Source: Parasitella parasitica
Lineage: Eukaryota > Mucoromycota > Mucoromycetes > Mucorales > Mucoraceae
Assembly: GCA_025201805.1 (NCBI GenBank)
Contig: MU619359.1
Coordinates: 31,210 to 79,425 of the forward strand
Direction of reading: 5' to 3'
DNA: 48,216 bases
The translations under genes were made by a program, and so were the position numbers. This document shows, in pieces, positions 21,610 through 31,264 of this stretch. Every line of letters starts with the position of its first letter. Within the stretch, counting starts at the first letter, position 1. Below the pieces are notes generated by a model that was not told the DNA's origin, searched no databases, and worked only from the letters and a program-made list of their open reading frames with translations.

Positions 21610-22198
21610 GGTTGGAAAGAAAACCTACCTATTGACGAAAAGAGAAGAGAGCAACAGGGTCATGAAAATTATGACACATTTTCTCTTGTACTAAATACAC
21701 TAAGAGTCACGTAGTTCAGCATTGAATGAGCTTGCTACACGGTTACCATAAATGAGGCAAGTGGCGAACAAGGAAAATGTAATAAATGAAATCAAAGGAG
21801 ACATCTACGGTATACTATATTGATTCATCCCTTGCTTGTCCCCTCTTTCAGGTCCCCTGTTTCAAAGGAACTGCGTGCTTGGCATCCACAACTAGGTTAT
21901 ATATACAATTTATTTCAAAATTGTACTCAATGCAAAGCATGTCTCGTATGATGTCTTCATGTTGTGTTATAAAGTGTATATATACATATATATAGGAGAA
22001 TGCCTGCCATGTAAGAACAAGTACATGATGTGTTATTTTGGGAAATGAAACCTAATCAAGGAAAGATCCTACTAATAAAACAGCTATTACGCCGTGATGC
22101 ATATCCTTGATTTTTATGGATATATAAAACACATTAGACATGCTCTTTCCTATTTTTCTTTGTTTCCTTCTTTCTCTCTATTAAAATAATATTTCGCC
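21610..22198. other. Intergenic between divergent genes
   Basis: Separates two divergently transcribed genes. No coding frame supported. It contains TATATAAA at 22121-22128, about 70 bases before the next start codon, and a CT-rich tract at 22145-22180. Confidence 0.5.
22121..22128 (+). promoter_or_regulatory. TATA box candidate for the gene at 22199
   Basis: TATATAAA followed by a C/T-rich stretch and then the ATG at 22199. Confidence 0.5.
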
Positions 22199-22903
22199 AT
22201 GAAGCATCAAATGCTGAACCGCTTATCTCGTTTATTTTCATCATCCTCTAATTCTACTGCGCCTAAATCCTCTTCTACTTCTACTAATACTACTTCTACT
22301 ACTACTACTACCACCACTACTACTACTAATACTACTGCCACTAGTGTATCATATGAACCATCTCATTATAACCATAGCACTTTAAGACAAAAGCAGACAT
22401 ATAGCAATAGTACGCAAAAAAAGAGCCGTTGGTCAACACTGGGCATTGGTAAAAGGGCGAAGCGTCAAGGCATTCCCGTTGGTGAATGGCTTCCACCACC
22501 ACCTCCTCCAATCGAAAAAGCAACAAAGAAACCAACAGAAAAAGATACAAACCGGGATTCAGTTATATCTTCAACTCCTAGCAATGTAGGGTGCTATTAT
22601 GATGAAAAAGTCGAAATTATTGTGCCCTCAGCATCGATCAACTCCTTTTTGTCAACCGCCAGTAATAATAGTGGTCATCAACACACTTCATTTTACTTTT
22701 CATCACCTCGTATGTCTCCACAACTAGAGGCTGATGAACATTTGCATACACCCAGAACATCCATTGATGACCAAGAGTCTCTTAAGCCCGAAAAGCCTTT
22801 TGCTCCGGTTCATGGCCTTGGAATTATGGTCAACCACATTTTGAAAGATGCATTTACGGTTGCGGATCATGATATATTTGATAAGGATGATTTTTATGAT
22901 TAG
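22199..22903 (+). CDS. Low-complexity protein of unknown function
   Basis: Single exon, 234 residues, unrecognised. The first 50 residues are Ser, then almost pure Thr (ACT-rich repeat at about 22268-22345), a region likely to vary in length between strains. Next comes a basic block (KKSRWSTLGIGKRAKRQG), a proline stretch (VGEWLPPPPPP), Ser/Thr-Pro sites (SSPRMSPQ, HTPRTS) and an acidic end (DHDIFDKDDFYD). There is no signal peptide or membrane segment. It looks like a disordered, phosphorylatable cytosolic or nuclear protein. A TATA box and CT tract support expression. Confidence 0.6.
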   Translation: MKHQMLNRLSRLFSSSSNSTAPKSSSTSTNTTSTTTTTTTTTTNTTATSVSYEPSHYNHSTLRQKQTYSNSTQKKSRWSTLGIGKRAKRQGIPVGEWLPPPPPPIEKATKKPTEKDTNRDSVISSTPSNVGCYYDEKVEIIVPSASINSFLSTASNNSGHQHTSFYFSSPRMSPQLEADEHLHTPRTSIDDQESLKPEKPFAPVHGLGIMVNHILKDAFTVADHDIFDKDDFYD

Positions 22904-23409
22904 ACAACTACAAAAAAGTGGCCTTGTACTACAAATATACCCAATTCATTTCTGCACATATACACGCAACACTTATGCTTATCATCCAATATTCATCACA
23001 TATTATTAGACAATTACATTCTATAGATTATCATTATCCTTTATCATTATAATAATAAAAAAAAAGTATTTACATATATGATTTCAAATATACACTCTCA
23101 TGACTATGCAATGCATCTGTTCCCTCTTTTCAACAAGTCAAAACTTACGTTTCATCATTCAGAAGAATGAGGCATTTTTATGTATGGTTTGTATCACTTT
23201 TGTGCAACTAACTTTTACGAAATGTCGGTAACGGTTCAACCTAAAGCTTCTAACGATCCTTTTTTTCTAAACTGGCTCAAGGGTATTGGCTCTATAGCTA
23301 CCAACACACTCCCCTTTCACGTTTCGTCGTAAACAATGAATATTTAATACAAAGGACAACGATATGCTCCAACACGAGATGCATGTTCATGTATATAGCC
23401 AAGATCACA

Positions 23410-23500
<91 letters not shown>

Positions 23501-23750
23501 TTTTTTTTTTTTCATCTTTTTGAACATTAAATTTTCGTGTAATTGCACATTTGGCATTGCGTTCTAATGTGATAGACGCACGAAAAAAGGGTCTTTTCTT
23601 CAAACAACCATATTATTTAGTTTATTATATCGTTAAGATAATTGGTATAAGTATAGTACTATCCTTGGAGAGTCAAAACATGTACACATTTGGATTTTTG
23701 TTAATACATTTAGTCTTTTGTCAGACGTATTAGACGCGCTTTTTAATCGA
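22904..23750. other. Intergenic with very long poly-T
   Basis: No gene. The open frames reported here on both strands are translations of the T/A homopolymer (poly-Phe or poly-Lys) and are not real. It holds the 3' ends of two converging genes. Confidence 0.6.
23412..23512. repeat. Poly-T tract, 101 bases with one A
   Basis: 87 T, one A (23499), then 13 T. This is far longer than the other homopolymers in the window. It could be the poly-A end of a retrotransposed sequence in minus orientation or an assembly effect. I see no element beside it. Confidence 0.85.
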
Positions 23751-24043
23751 TTAATACTTGAGAATGATGTAAAGAGCATGAACTAGTTGTGTTGCGCGGA
23801 TTAGAACTTCTCGATTTCCTCATCCTGTAATTATAGACTTACCGATTCCAGGAATGAAACCAAGACAGGTCAAGGCAACATTGATAGCGAGGTCGCAAGT
23901 ACAACCCCTCTCCCAGAAGACACCAAGAGGGGGCAAGACGACAGCTATAGGGTTGCTTTAATACAATCAAATCTACAATGAATTTTAATTTATATTAACT
24001 TACCAGCAATAATTTTACAGATATCAGAAGTAGTGAAAGCCAT
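23751..24043 (-). CDS. PMP3: PMP3/UPF0057 small membrane proteolipid
   Basis: Tiny two-helix plasma-membrane protein linked to membrane potential and salt tolerance in yeast. Three exons (24043-24004, 23944-23843, 23782-23751) give 57 residues, the usual length. Sequence blocks: MAFTTSDICKIIA, AVVLPPLGVFWERGC (family signature), INVALTCLGFIPGI and VHALYIILKY. The first helix lies in AVVLPPLGVFW and the second in INVALTCLGFIPGIVHALYI. Both junctions are fixed by keeping the signature and the final HALYIILKY in frame. With such short exons the gene is easy to miss. Confidence 0.93.
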
Positions 24044-25030
24044 TATAAATGTATATATATAACGAGATGAAAAAGATTGAAATGTAAAGAAATCATAGGC
24101 GCCCTTTTTATATTTTAAAATTGAATAAACGTTTTTTGTTTTCATGATATCATTGAATTTCCTTTTTCGATTTGAGTTGGCTTTCTTTTTAAGCCGTCTT
24201 TGTGAAAGAGTCGACCAATCATCCAGTTAACTGATCGTACGAAAATTTATAAATAACATGGCGGACATTTGTCATCCAAGTAGAAAAGACACTATACTAC
24301 CTGAAGGTCAATGCCTCTTGAAGCAAATCAGGCTGCATAGGTCATGTTGAAACTATTTTATAGACATGTCAAACTAGTTTGCTTGTCAAATCCATTTCCA
24401 TAGCAACGCCCTTAAAACTCAGTTCAGGTACAAGATTATATAAATCTAATCTGCACCATTGTGGAGTTTCTACGGTCGAATTGATGTAGAAGCTATTGTA
24501 GTTTTTTTTGGGTACTGACATTTGCATAAAAAATGGGTCGCAGGATTACACCTATTATTATAAAATTTTTAATGGGGTAAAAAGAAATCAGCTGCTTCAG
24601 AATGTACAATGATTCGACGGTATACATTACAAATGGGGCATGAGTTTTCTATTTCTATTGTATCATATGTCAAGAATATATACATTTAAAAATATATATA
24701 TGTACATAATTTATCCAATATGCTGAAGCGTCGACAGAAATGATAATAATGTTTGACAATAACAGCCAAAATGTGGAGATAGTAAGAATAACAAATAATA
24801 TGAAATTGTCAGTCTAGTACAATACAAATGCAATCAAGAAAAAATCTGTGCATACATATACATATACATATACATATGTTGCACATATCATACCAGCGAA
24901 CTGTAAATGAACGAATATTCATTCACTCTTTATTGGTCATGAGATGTAAGCATCTTACTATAGCTATAAATATATGTATTAGACAAGACAAGATATACCA
25001 AAGACAATGAAAACATGATGACGATCCTTT
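24044..25030. other. Intergenic, no gene seen
   Basis: AT-rich. Contains a short (ATATAC)n microsatellite around 24851-24877. No credible coding frame. Confidence 0.5.
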
Positions 25031-27429
25031 TTAGTTTTCTTGGAGACGGTAAGAGCCGTGAGCAAAACTAAGTGGCACCAGTTTTTCCAAATCAGCAGTA
25101 GCTAAAACTTGCAAAGATCCAGCATCCAAAACAAGTAAGAATGAAGTCGATTTAGCTGAATCCATGACCACACTGATTAATACACCTTCATCTTCACCGA
25201 CTTCATCTTCGGGACCGATCGAGGGTCTTGGTACGAATACGGCTTCACTAGGATAGCAGAAATCTTGATGCCATGAAGCCACAATCTGTTTTGTGTCCAG
25301 ATTCTAAAAATAAAAATAAAAGTTGGCGTGTATTTAATCTGAATGGATCAGTATACTTACTGTCTTAACAATACTATCCCAAATTGCACCATCCTTTAAT
25401 GAACTCGTAGCTGAAAAGCCAAGACCATACATGATAGAGTGCTTGTACATGTTATATCTTGGATTGATTTGAGGTAGCTCGATAGGGGGTTGAACGCGCT
25501 TGTCATATGAGGCAATAGGCATCCATGAATACCATTTATTCGCAACAGAGTCTTGGTTATTGTACTCTATGTCATTGGCAGAAGGTGCCTGTTTCCTACC
25601 AAAAAGACCTATAATACGAGTAGTAACGCTATTCTTGGATGGTATCGATGAACTATTTGCCATATAAGAGATTTTCTCTTCCTCGATGTTGGCAAGTAGA
25701 TAGCGTCTCACTTCAGATGCCACCAATCGAGACGGTTGCATTGTAGAGGGATTACGTAAATACTCCGTTGTGAGCTGTCGAGCAATTGTGTCATCAGGGT
25801 AACAGATCATGTCTAAATATACATTATCACGATCATCCTCAAAAGCGTTGATGTGATTAAATACAAAACAAGGATCAGAGCGATAGGTGGCTATAACATC
25901 GCCTTTTTCACGAGAAATGACATAGAATAATGTAGGTTCTGAGGGTCTGAATGAGAAGGAATCCATGATACTTTCGTTCCAATTGTACTTGACACCGCCG
26001 GCATTAGCTAAAATAGGGCAAATTACCTATATTGAGATTTAATAGCTTTTCCAGATAAACAAAAAGACGAACTCCAACTTACAAAAATGATATATTTGGA
26101 CGTAATTGAAAAGGTATTGACATAGGCCATAGGTGCAGTAATAGAAGCAAGAAGAGATCCTTTTGGATTCCTTTCAGAGATCGAAAAGAAATTATACTTT
26201 ACTGATTGATAGCCCACTTCCATTAAGTAGTTGATGTATTCTCCAGTGCGAGAATCGTATTTGCCGTTAGGACAAGAGCTTGTGCCTTTGAATTTAGGGT
26301 TGAGTTCGTTCCATTGAAGTACACGAGTGGGCTTCAAATCAAAAGGATCCAGTTCTTGTACATGATTAGCATGATTCAGAGCAAATAATCTTCCCTCTAA
26401 ACCTGGAATGTTGGCTAAAATGCGAGCACTGCAGGGCTCAGCATCAGGCTTTTTCACTTTGGACGATCCAAGAACTTTTGACAGCACCGTTTGGTTGGTA
26501 TCCGACATGTAAAGCGCGCTGGGATGTTGAGGTGCATAGCCGTGGTGCTCTCTAATCTTTTCTACTAGTTTACGACTGGTCGATCTGTGTCTGTAGGTAA
26601 CTGAATTTCTGGAGCCATTCAAATCAAATCTATTCACCAAGGGAAGACTTTTTATACTCATAAAATTTAGCCAAATTTTCTTCAGTCGATCTCCCATATT
26701 GACTTACGCATCAAACCAATGTCCAAATGTATAGAATGCACTAGCATTCTGAAGTTCGCCGTCAACTTCAACCTTACGAGTATACTTGATATCAAACGTA
26801 GAAGGACCAATGGTAAAATGCTCTCCAATCAACCACTCTGGTAATTGACCTGTTACGTTCAAATCATCGATTTTATCACTATCTTGGAAGTTTTGAAATC
26901 CCTACATGGTATAAACATGAAACACGATGAGAAACTGGACAATCTTAATCAAAAAATAAAAGCAAGGAAAACAAACCTTTGTAGCTGAAGTATCTTTGTC
27001 CAAATCTTCTTGAATGATAGGCTCGTTTTGGTTATCTATGTCAAATACAGTAGTGGTGGCAACCGGAATTGGGCCCTCTGTTTCATTCTCTTGCAATAGA
27101 GCATTATCTTCTGGTTGAGCAGCCCAAGGATCGTTATTCTCATACTCTTCCAACGATAATGAAGCGAGTGGATGTTCCTTTTTATTACTATCCCAATCCT
27201 CCTCCTCCTCAGCAACAGCGGCAGCGGCAGCAACAGCAACAGCAGAAGTTGTTGTAGTGATAATTGCTTCATCTTGTTGTTGGTCTTTCTCGGGCTCGAC
27301 AGCGTGTTGACGAACATTACCTAACAAATCAGTCGCTTCTGGTTGAATACCAACCGGCTTGTTTTGAACAAGAGCTGTTTGTTCTTCTTCGCTTATATCA
27401 ATTAATGAGACTCTATTTGTATCAGACAT
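25031..27429 (-). CDS. Carotenoid-oxygenase-family protein lacking three iron ligands
   Basis: Carotenoid cleavage oxygenases are seven-bladed propellers with Fe(II) held by four His. In Mucorales they act on beta-carotene on the way to trisporoid pheromones. Exons 27429-26977, 26901-26708, 26647-26083, 26026-25361 and 25303-25031 give 716 residues. An acidic low-complexity extension of about 150 residues precedes the fold, which starts at GQLPEWLIGEHFTIGPSTFD and HWFDALPLVNRFD. At the expected His sites I read N343 (CPNGKYDSRTGEY), N393 (MAYVNTFSIT), N461 (CFVFNHINAFED) and H708 (FAHGSY). Ligand spacing of 50 and 68 residues fits the family, and the nearby second-shell Glu (AFED) is kept. 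The frame is intact, so it is not an ordinary pseudogene. It is probably a pseudoenzyme. The adjacent H462 could partly stand in for the third ligand. Confidence 0.88.
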
Positions 27430-27546
27430 CTTGGGAAAAAAAAAAAAGGGAATAAGAAAGATTGAGAGGGCCAGAACAAAAATATGAAAGCCCAAAATCT
27501 GTAAGGGGGCTAAACCCAAAATATCCAACGACCGATTTTATTTATA

Positions 27547-28148
27547 TTATTGCATTTCTACTGACTTTTTCAAGGTTAAAAAGTGAAGATCTTTATCAAC
27601 CTTCAACATTTCAGGCCAAACAAAGGGGATGCGTTCACCTGTTTCTAAGAAACCAAGTTTCTTATACCAAGTCAATATTTCAGGTCTATTTTCTAATACA
27701 TGCATCATGGCAGTGTGATATCCAAGTCGAGGCATTTCTTGCATAGCTTGACGTACAAGCTTACCACCGATACCTCGAGATTGATGTGCAGGGCTGACAG
27801 AGAATAATCCAATTTCTGCTTCCCCAGGATGTTCAGGGGAATGTTGTATTTGAACCGTCCCAATAACTTGATCTTGGTCAAATGCAAACAAAAGTGTGTG
27901 AGGTTTACCGCTTTGAAGAATAAAATCTTGCATCATTTCAGCTGTACAACGTTCACCGCTGACAATATCTTTTTCCGTGGTCCAGCCCCCTATTTTTTCT
28001 GTGATTCAGTTGTCATGACAGTGAGATATGTCAATTTTCAGTACAAACCCTCTGAGCGGTAGGCAGCATTGACAACCTTGGCGGCTTCATTTTTGTATTT
28101 AACATCAGTAGTAACAACTGTACGAATATTAATGGTAGGTTGAACCAT
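27547..28148 (-). CDS. GNAT-family N-acetyltransferase (copy A)
   Basis: Acetyl-CoA-dependent acetyltransferase of unknown substrate. Two exons (28148-28049 and 27989-27547) give 180 residues. The N-terminus reads MVQPTINIRTVVTTDV, then VVNAAYRSEGGWTTEKDIVS. The acetyl-CoA loop is in HQSRGIGGKLV (Q-x-x-G-x-G), after VIGTVQIQHSP and IGLFSVSPA. The end ETGERIPFVWPEMLKVDKDL matches the neighbouring copy. The splice was chosen because it joins RSEG to GWTT as in copy B (RSDASWTNDR). It lies head-to-tail 125 bases downstream of copy B on the same strand. Confidence 0.88.
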
Positions 28149-28273
28149 ACTGATGATAAATCGACGACACAAAACAGCAGAAATAGAAAATAGAACAACG
28201 AAGAGGAAAAGATGAGATGAGTCTTGTAATTGGGTTTATTTTATTTTTTTCGCTAACATATAAATATAACCAA

Positions 28274-28819
28274 TTAGAGAATTGGATATCTCAAAACTGC
28301 CAATGGTGCTTCATCCACTATCAAAATATCACCATGGGGAAATGGGATCACTTCACCCTTATCCTGGAATCCCATACGAATGTACCAAGTGGTCAATTCA
28401 TGTCTAGATACAAACACATGCACTACAGCTTCCTTGATGGTAGGCATGTTTCCTTGAATATACTTCACCGACTCTCGGATAAGAAGACTCCCAACGCCGC
28501 GCGATTGATGAGTGGGACTGACCCCCAAACAATTTAAAATGGCCTCATTGCCTTGTATTAGAATATGAACGACACCTACTATTTGGTTCCCATCAAATGC
28601 GCATAAAAGTACATTGGGCTCATTGCATTTGAAATCAAATTCTGTTTCACCGCCTACAGGAATACGGTCAACATTTACAAATGCTCGATCATTTGTCCAA
28701 CTGGCATCAGATCGGAACGATACATTGATGATTTCATAAATTGTGTGTTTAAGTTCTTGATATTGTGATGGTTGAACAGCTTCGACTGTAATTTTTAAAG
28801 CATTATTAGCATTGTCCAT
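28274..28819 (-). CDS. GNAT-family N-acetyltransferase (copy B)
   Basis: Intronless paralogue of copy A, 181 residues. Shared features: FRSDASWTNDR, VVGVVHILI-type beta strands (here QIVGVVHILIQG), CLGVSPTHQSRGVGSLLIRE with the Q-x-x-G-x-G loop, TTWYIRMGFQDKGEVIPFPH and a hydrophobic end. The two copies are clearly diverged, so the duplication is old, and copy A has an intron where B has none. The substrate is unknown. Promiscuous small-molecule acetylation is typical of such fungal pairs (inference). Confidence 0.88.
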   Translation of the reverse strand: MDNANNALKITVEAVQPSQYQELKHTIYEIINVSFRSDASWTNDRAFVNVDRIPVGGETEFDFKCNEPNVLLCAFDGNQIVGVVHILIQGNEAILNCLGVSPTHQSRGVGSLLIRESVKYIQGNMPTIKEAVVHVFVSRHELTTWYIRMGFQDKGEVIPFPHGDILIVDEAPLAVLRYPIL

Positions 28820-28958
28820 TTCATTTGTTTCCAGTTGTAAAAAGAAAAAAAGAAAGGAAGGTTTTTTTCCTTGTATAATTTACACTTCATTTATAATAAG
28901 CGCTATCTGTACAATTCGTCATACGGAATCAAGTTCAGTCAATTACAAATGAATCACA

Positions 28959-29184
28959 GTACATTATATTTTCAATTTCGGGCAAGAAGTATGTTTGGGT
29001 ACTATTTTGCCTCTTTTTGCATTGCCTTGATTGAAGAGAGAGAGAAAGAGAGAAAGATAGGCAATAGGTATTTATTTATATTTTACTAATTATTATAAGG
29101 TGAATCTGGACAAAGAGGTGAACTACAAACATATATATCATCTGCTTCGGAAACACGAGAAGACAACTTTACCTTGACATTGTC
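28959..29184 (+). repeat. 226-bp inverted repeat, left arm
   Basis: Reverse complement of 31029-31254, the same length with only about two mismatches seen (at about 29115 and 29174). The arm holds the last codons of the decayed gene below and its 3' flank, including a GA-rich tract (29030-29060). Confidence 0.92.
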
Positions 29185-30284
29185 TGCCAACAAACGAACT
29201 AATCTTCTAACTTTTTCATAGCCATTAAGGCCTTCCTCCATAAGCCGTTTGTTTTTTTCATGGGATTTCTTGATCTTCTGCAATAATTCATGGGAATAGT
29301 CAATGCAAGTCTATTTTTATTTTAATTTTGATGTGAAATTAGTAAATAAATCTTGATAACTATAAGAATACGCTATTTTGTGTAACATCGCCAATAATCC
29401 ATATGCTGCTTTGACGTAGTCAGTTGTCTCACGTGTGATATCTTTTAAGCTAAATGGCCCTGTTGTCTCCAAGAGTGCAAGCTCCATATCAAAGCTCTTG
29501 TCAAGAATAATACCGTCTGCATTGCAATAATTCGAAGATAAAAGGCCACGACGCACCAATTCAAATTTATTACTTGAAGGCGAGTTTCACCTGGAATAAA
29601 CTTGCAATATAGTGTAAACATTTTGACAGTATCCATAAATCTCCAAATTACTTTATGATTGTAGATTGACTCTTGTTCCGCTATTTCAGGCGATGTGTAA
29701 ACTTGTGTGACACTTGGTGAAAAGAATAAGATTAATACATGTACCTAAAAGTTAAAAGAACCACAACTTACAATATCATAAAAAATTCGTAACGAAATGT
29801 AAGAGTAGGATCTTTTGTAGTTTTAACACATAAAGCATTTCTCAACAGCAAAGTGTGACATTTATCAATATCATTATTCTATCTCAAAAATGTTAATCGT
29901 TGGTAGAAGCACAGTTTTTTTTTACCAGCTTACCAAAGAGTCAATCCATTCCTTATAGTTACTGTTAAATTTTGAAAAAACGTCTGGCTTGCTTCCTTTC
30001 AATAGCTTATTAGTAGCTTGTGCTAATTCTTTTGGGTAAGTTGCTCGACTTTGGGTACTGCCTATATCTTCGCCAACTTGAACGATACCCAAATACTCTA
30101 AGCTAAAAAACAATTAGCATAATTTATTATCATGATGACTTTTAACTCACCTATAATGGTTGATGTCTAAACCATCAACCTCCCCTTGAAAAAACATGCC
30201 AAGAAAGTCAGTCCAGATTGACCAGATATTTCTTATTGTAGTCGATGATGCTTCAGAATCAGGTAAGCGAGTGGGTGATTTTTT
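29086..30284 (-). pseudogene. Decayed member of an uncharacterised gene family, cut by a LINE end
   Basis: Minus-strand exon-like pieces join well. 30284-30151 (SSTTIRNIWSIWTDFLGMFF, VDGLDINHY) joins 30102-29934 (LEYLGIVQVGEDIGSTQSRA, ATNKLLKGSKPDVFSKF). This joins 29878-29772 (IDKCHTLLLRNALCVKTTKD) and then a piece around YTSPEIAEQESIYNHKVIWR to FIPGETRLQ. At about 29565 the frame must shift to reach NADGIILDKSFDMELALLET and RETTDYVKAAYGLLAMLHKI. A stop follows, and the tail (KIKKSHEKNKRLMEEG to CSSPLCPDSPYNN) sits in another frame. The 5' end is gone: a LINE 3' fragment starts about 75 bases upstream. It resembles a large hypothetical-protein family I associate with Mucorales. The D-x(n)-E-x-x pattern near ADGII...LALLET hints at a PD-(D/E)XK-like core, unproven. 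Confidence 0.6.
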
Positions 30285-30361
30285 TCATTTTATTGGCCTT
30301 AAAAATTCAGATAGATTACTTGATACGGTAGAAATAAACTATTGACGATAAATTTTACTTA

Positions 30362-30780
30362 CGTCTCCCGCCAAAACTTTTGGTCTGGCGCGAGATGTTC
30401 CACACCTACATCAGCCCTTCCTTACTATCGGATGAGGATCTTATTCATTCATTACACCAGCTCTTACACTGATCCCCTATTCCTCAGGCTATAGAAGGTT
30501 CCTCCCTTCTTCCAGACCTTTCCTTACATCAACTTTTTGCGCGCACCTTGGTCACTATTTGGCAGGCTCACTGGCGCTGGATTTGCGGCCAAACACCGTT
30601 CCTCTCGACTTCATTAACACATTGCCTTACTCGTACTTTGAATCGCCTGGATGCTGAACTAAAACTAAATTTGTAAGTATATCGTTACTAGCCGTTTGAT
30701 TTCGCTACGCTCGATGACGGCGTCGCCCTGCGGGAAGATATAATTTACACTATAATAAAAATTTAGTTAAATCAAGCAAT
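30362..30780 (+). mobile_element. 5'-truncated LINE (non-LTR retrotransposon) 3' end
   Basis: From 30362 to 30676 a plus frame reads like the C-terminus of a fungal LINE reverse-transcriptase polyprotein: LLVWREMFHTYISPSLLSDE, an in-frame TGA, then SLLPDLSLHQLFARTLVTIW, QAHWRWICGQTPFL and TRTLNRLDAELKLNL followed by TAA. The W-x-x-HW...PF...LNRLDAEL pattern is what supports the call. The following roughly 100 bases are AT-rich like a LINE tail. Only the end is present, as expected for 5' truncation, and it contains a stop. The element lies where the gene on the other strand loses its 5' part. Confidence 0.65.
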
Positions 30781-30781
30781 C

Positions 30782-31028
30782 AAGCATTGATAATGGAGAA
30801 GTTTACAGAATAGTCAGGGGGAGGTATCCCCCTTGAACTTCCCACCCCACCCCCCTCTACTGGATATTCGCCTCTAGGGAAAAGCAAGACGTAATGAAGA
30901 GGCATGTGGGCAGCATGCGTTTCATTAATTCTTTTGAAAAGATCTTGAGCACCGGATGAGGAGCTATTTCGATATGCAATCAAAATATCTCTGAAACTCC
31001 TGTCAGCATATTCGTTGGCAATCTCGTT
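30782..31028 (-). mobile_element. Helitron-type helicase-like fragment
   Basis: Read on the minus strand: DIVNEIANEYADRSFRDILI, AYRNSSSSGAQDLFKRINET and HMPLHYVLLFPRGEY. The final LHYVLLFP-x-GE block is the hallmark of the Helitron-like N-terminal domain (Rep/helicase proteins). The frame then runs into unrelated Gly/Pro sequence and stops. Only this small piece is present, abutting the 226-bp duplicated gene tail exactly at 31028/31029. Confidence 0.6.
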
Positions 31029-31254
31029 GACAATGTCGAGGTAAAGTTGTCTTCTCGTGTTTCCGAAGCAGATGATATATATGTTTGTAATTCACCTCTT
31101 TGTCCAGATTCACCTTATAATAATTAGTAAAATATAAATAAATACCTATTGCCTATCTTTCTCTCTTTCTCTCTCTCTTCAATCAAGGCAATGCAAAAAG
31201 AGGCAAAATAGTACCCAAACATACTTCTTGCCCGAAATTGAAAATATAATGTAC
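31029..31254 (-). repeat. 226-bp inverted repeat, right arm (copied gene tail)
   Basis: Near-identical inverted copy of 28959-29184. Read on the plus strand it repeats the gene's last 35 or so codons (VSEADDIYVCNSPLCPDSP) and stop plus its 3' flank. One visible change turns Ser into Asn in this tail. Its left end touches the Helitron fragment and its right end the minisatellite. Confidence 0.92.
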
Positions 31255-31264
31255 GTATATTGGA

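Noticed and set aside
23298-23603. Open frames encoding poly-Lys or poly-Phe proteins over the long T run
   Set aside because: They are translations of a homopolymer with no conserved flanks, start context or splice signals.
26902-27528. Longer N-terminus of the carotenoid-oxygenase-like protein from 27528
   Set aside because: That frame opens with a non-ATG codon. The first ATG is at 27429, preceded by an A-rich leader.
29566-29590. An 18-base intron that would repair the frame of the decayed gene
   Set aside because: Far below the 45-70 base introns seen in every other gene here. A frameshift is more likely.
30349-30430. Minus-strand reading (EHLAPDQKFWRET) with a GTAAGT donor as a first exon of the decayed gene
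   Set aside because: The plus strand of the same bases fits a LINE C-terminus over 100 codons, so the minus reading is probably chance.
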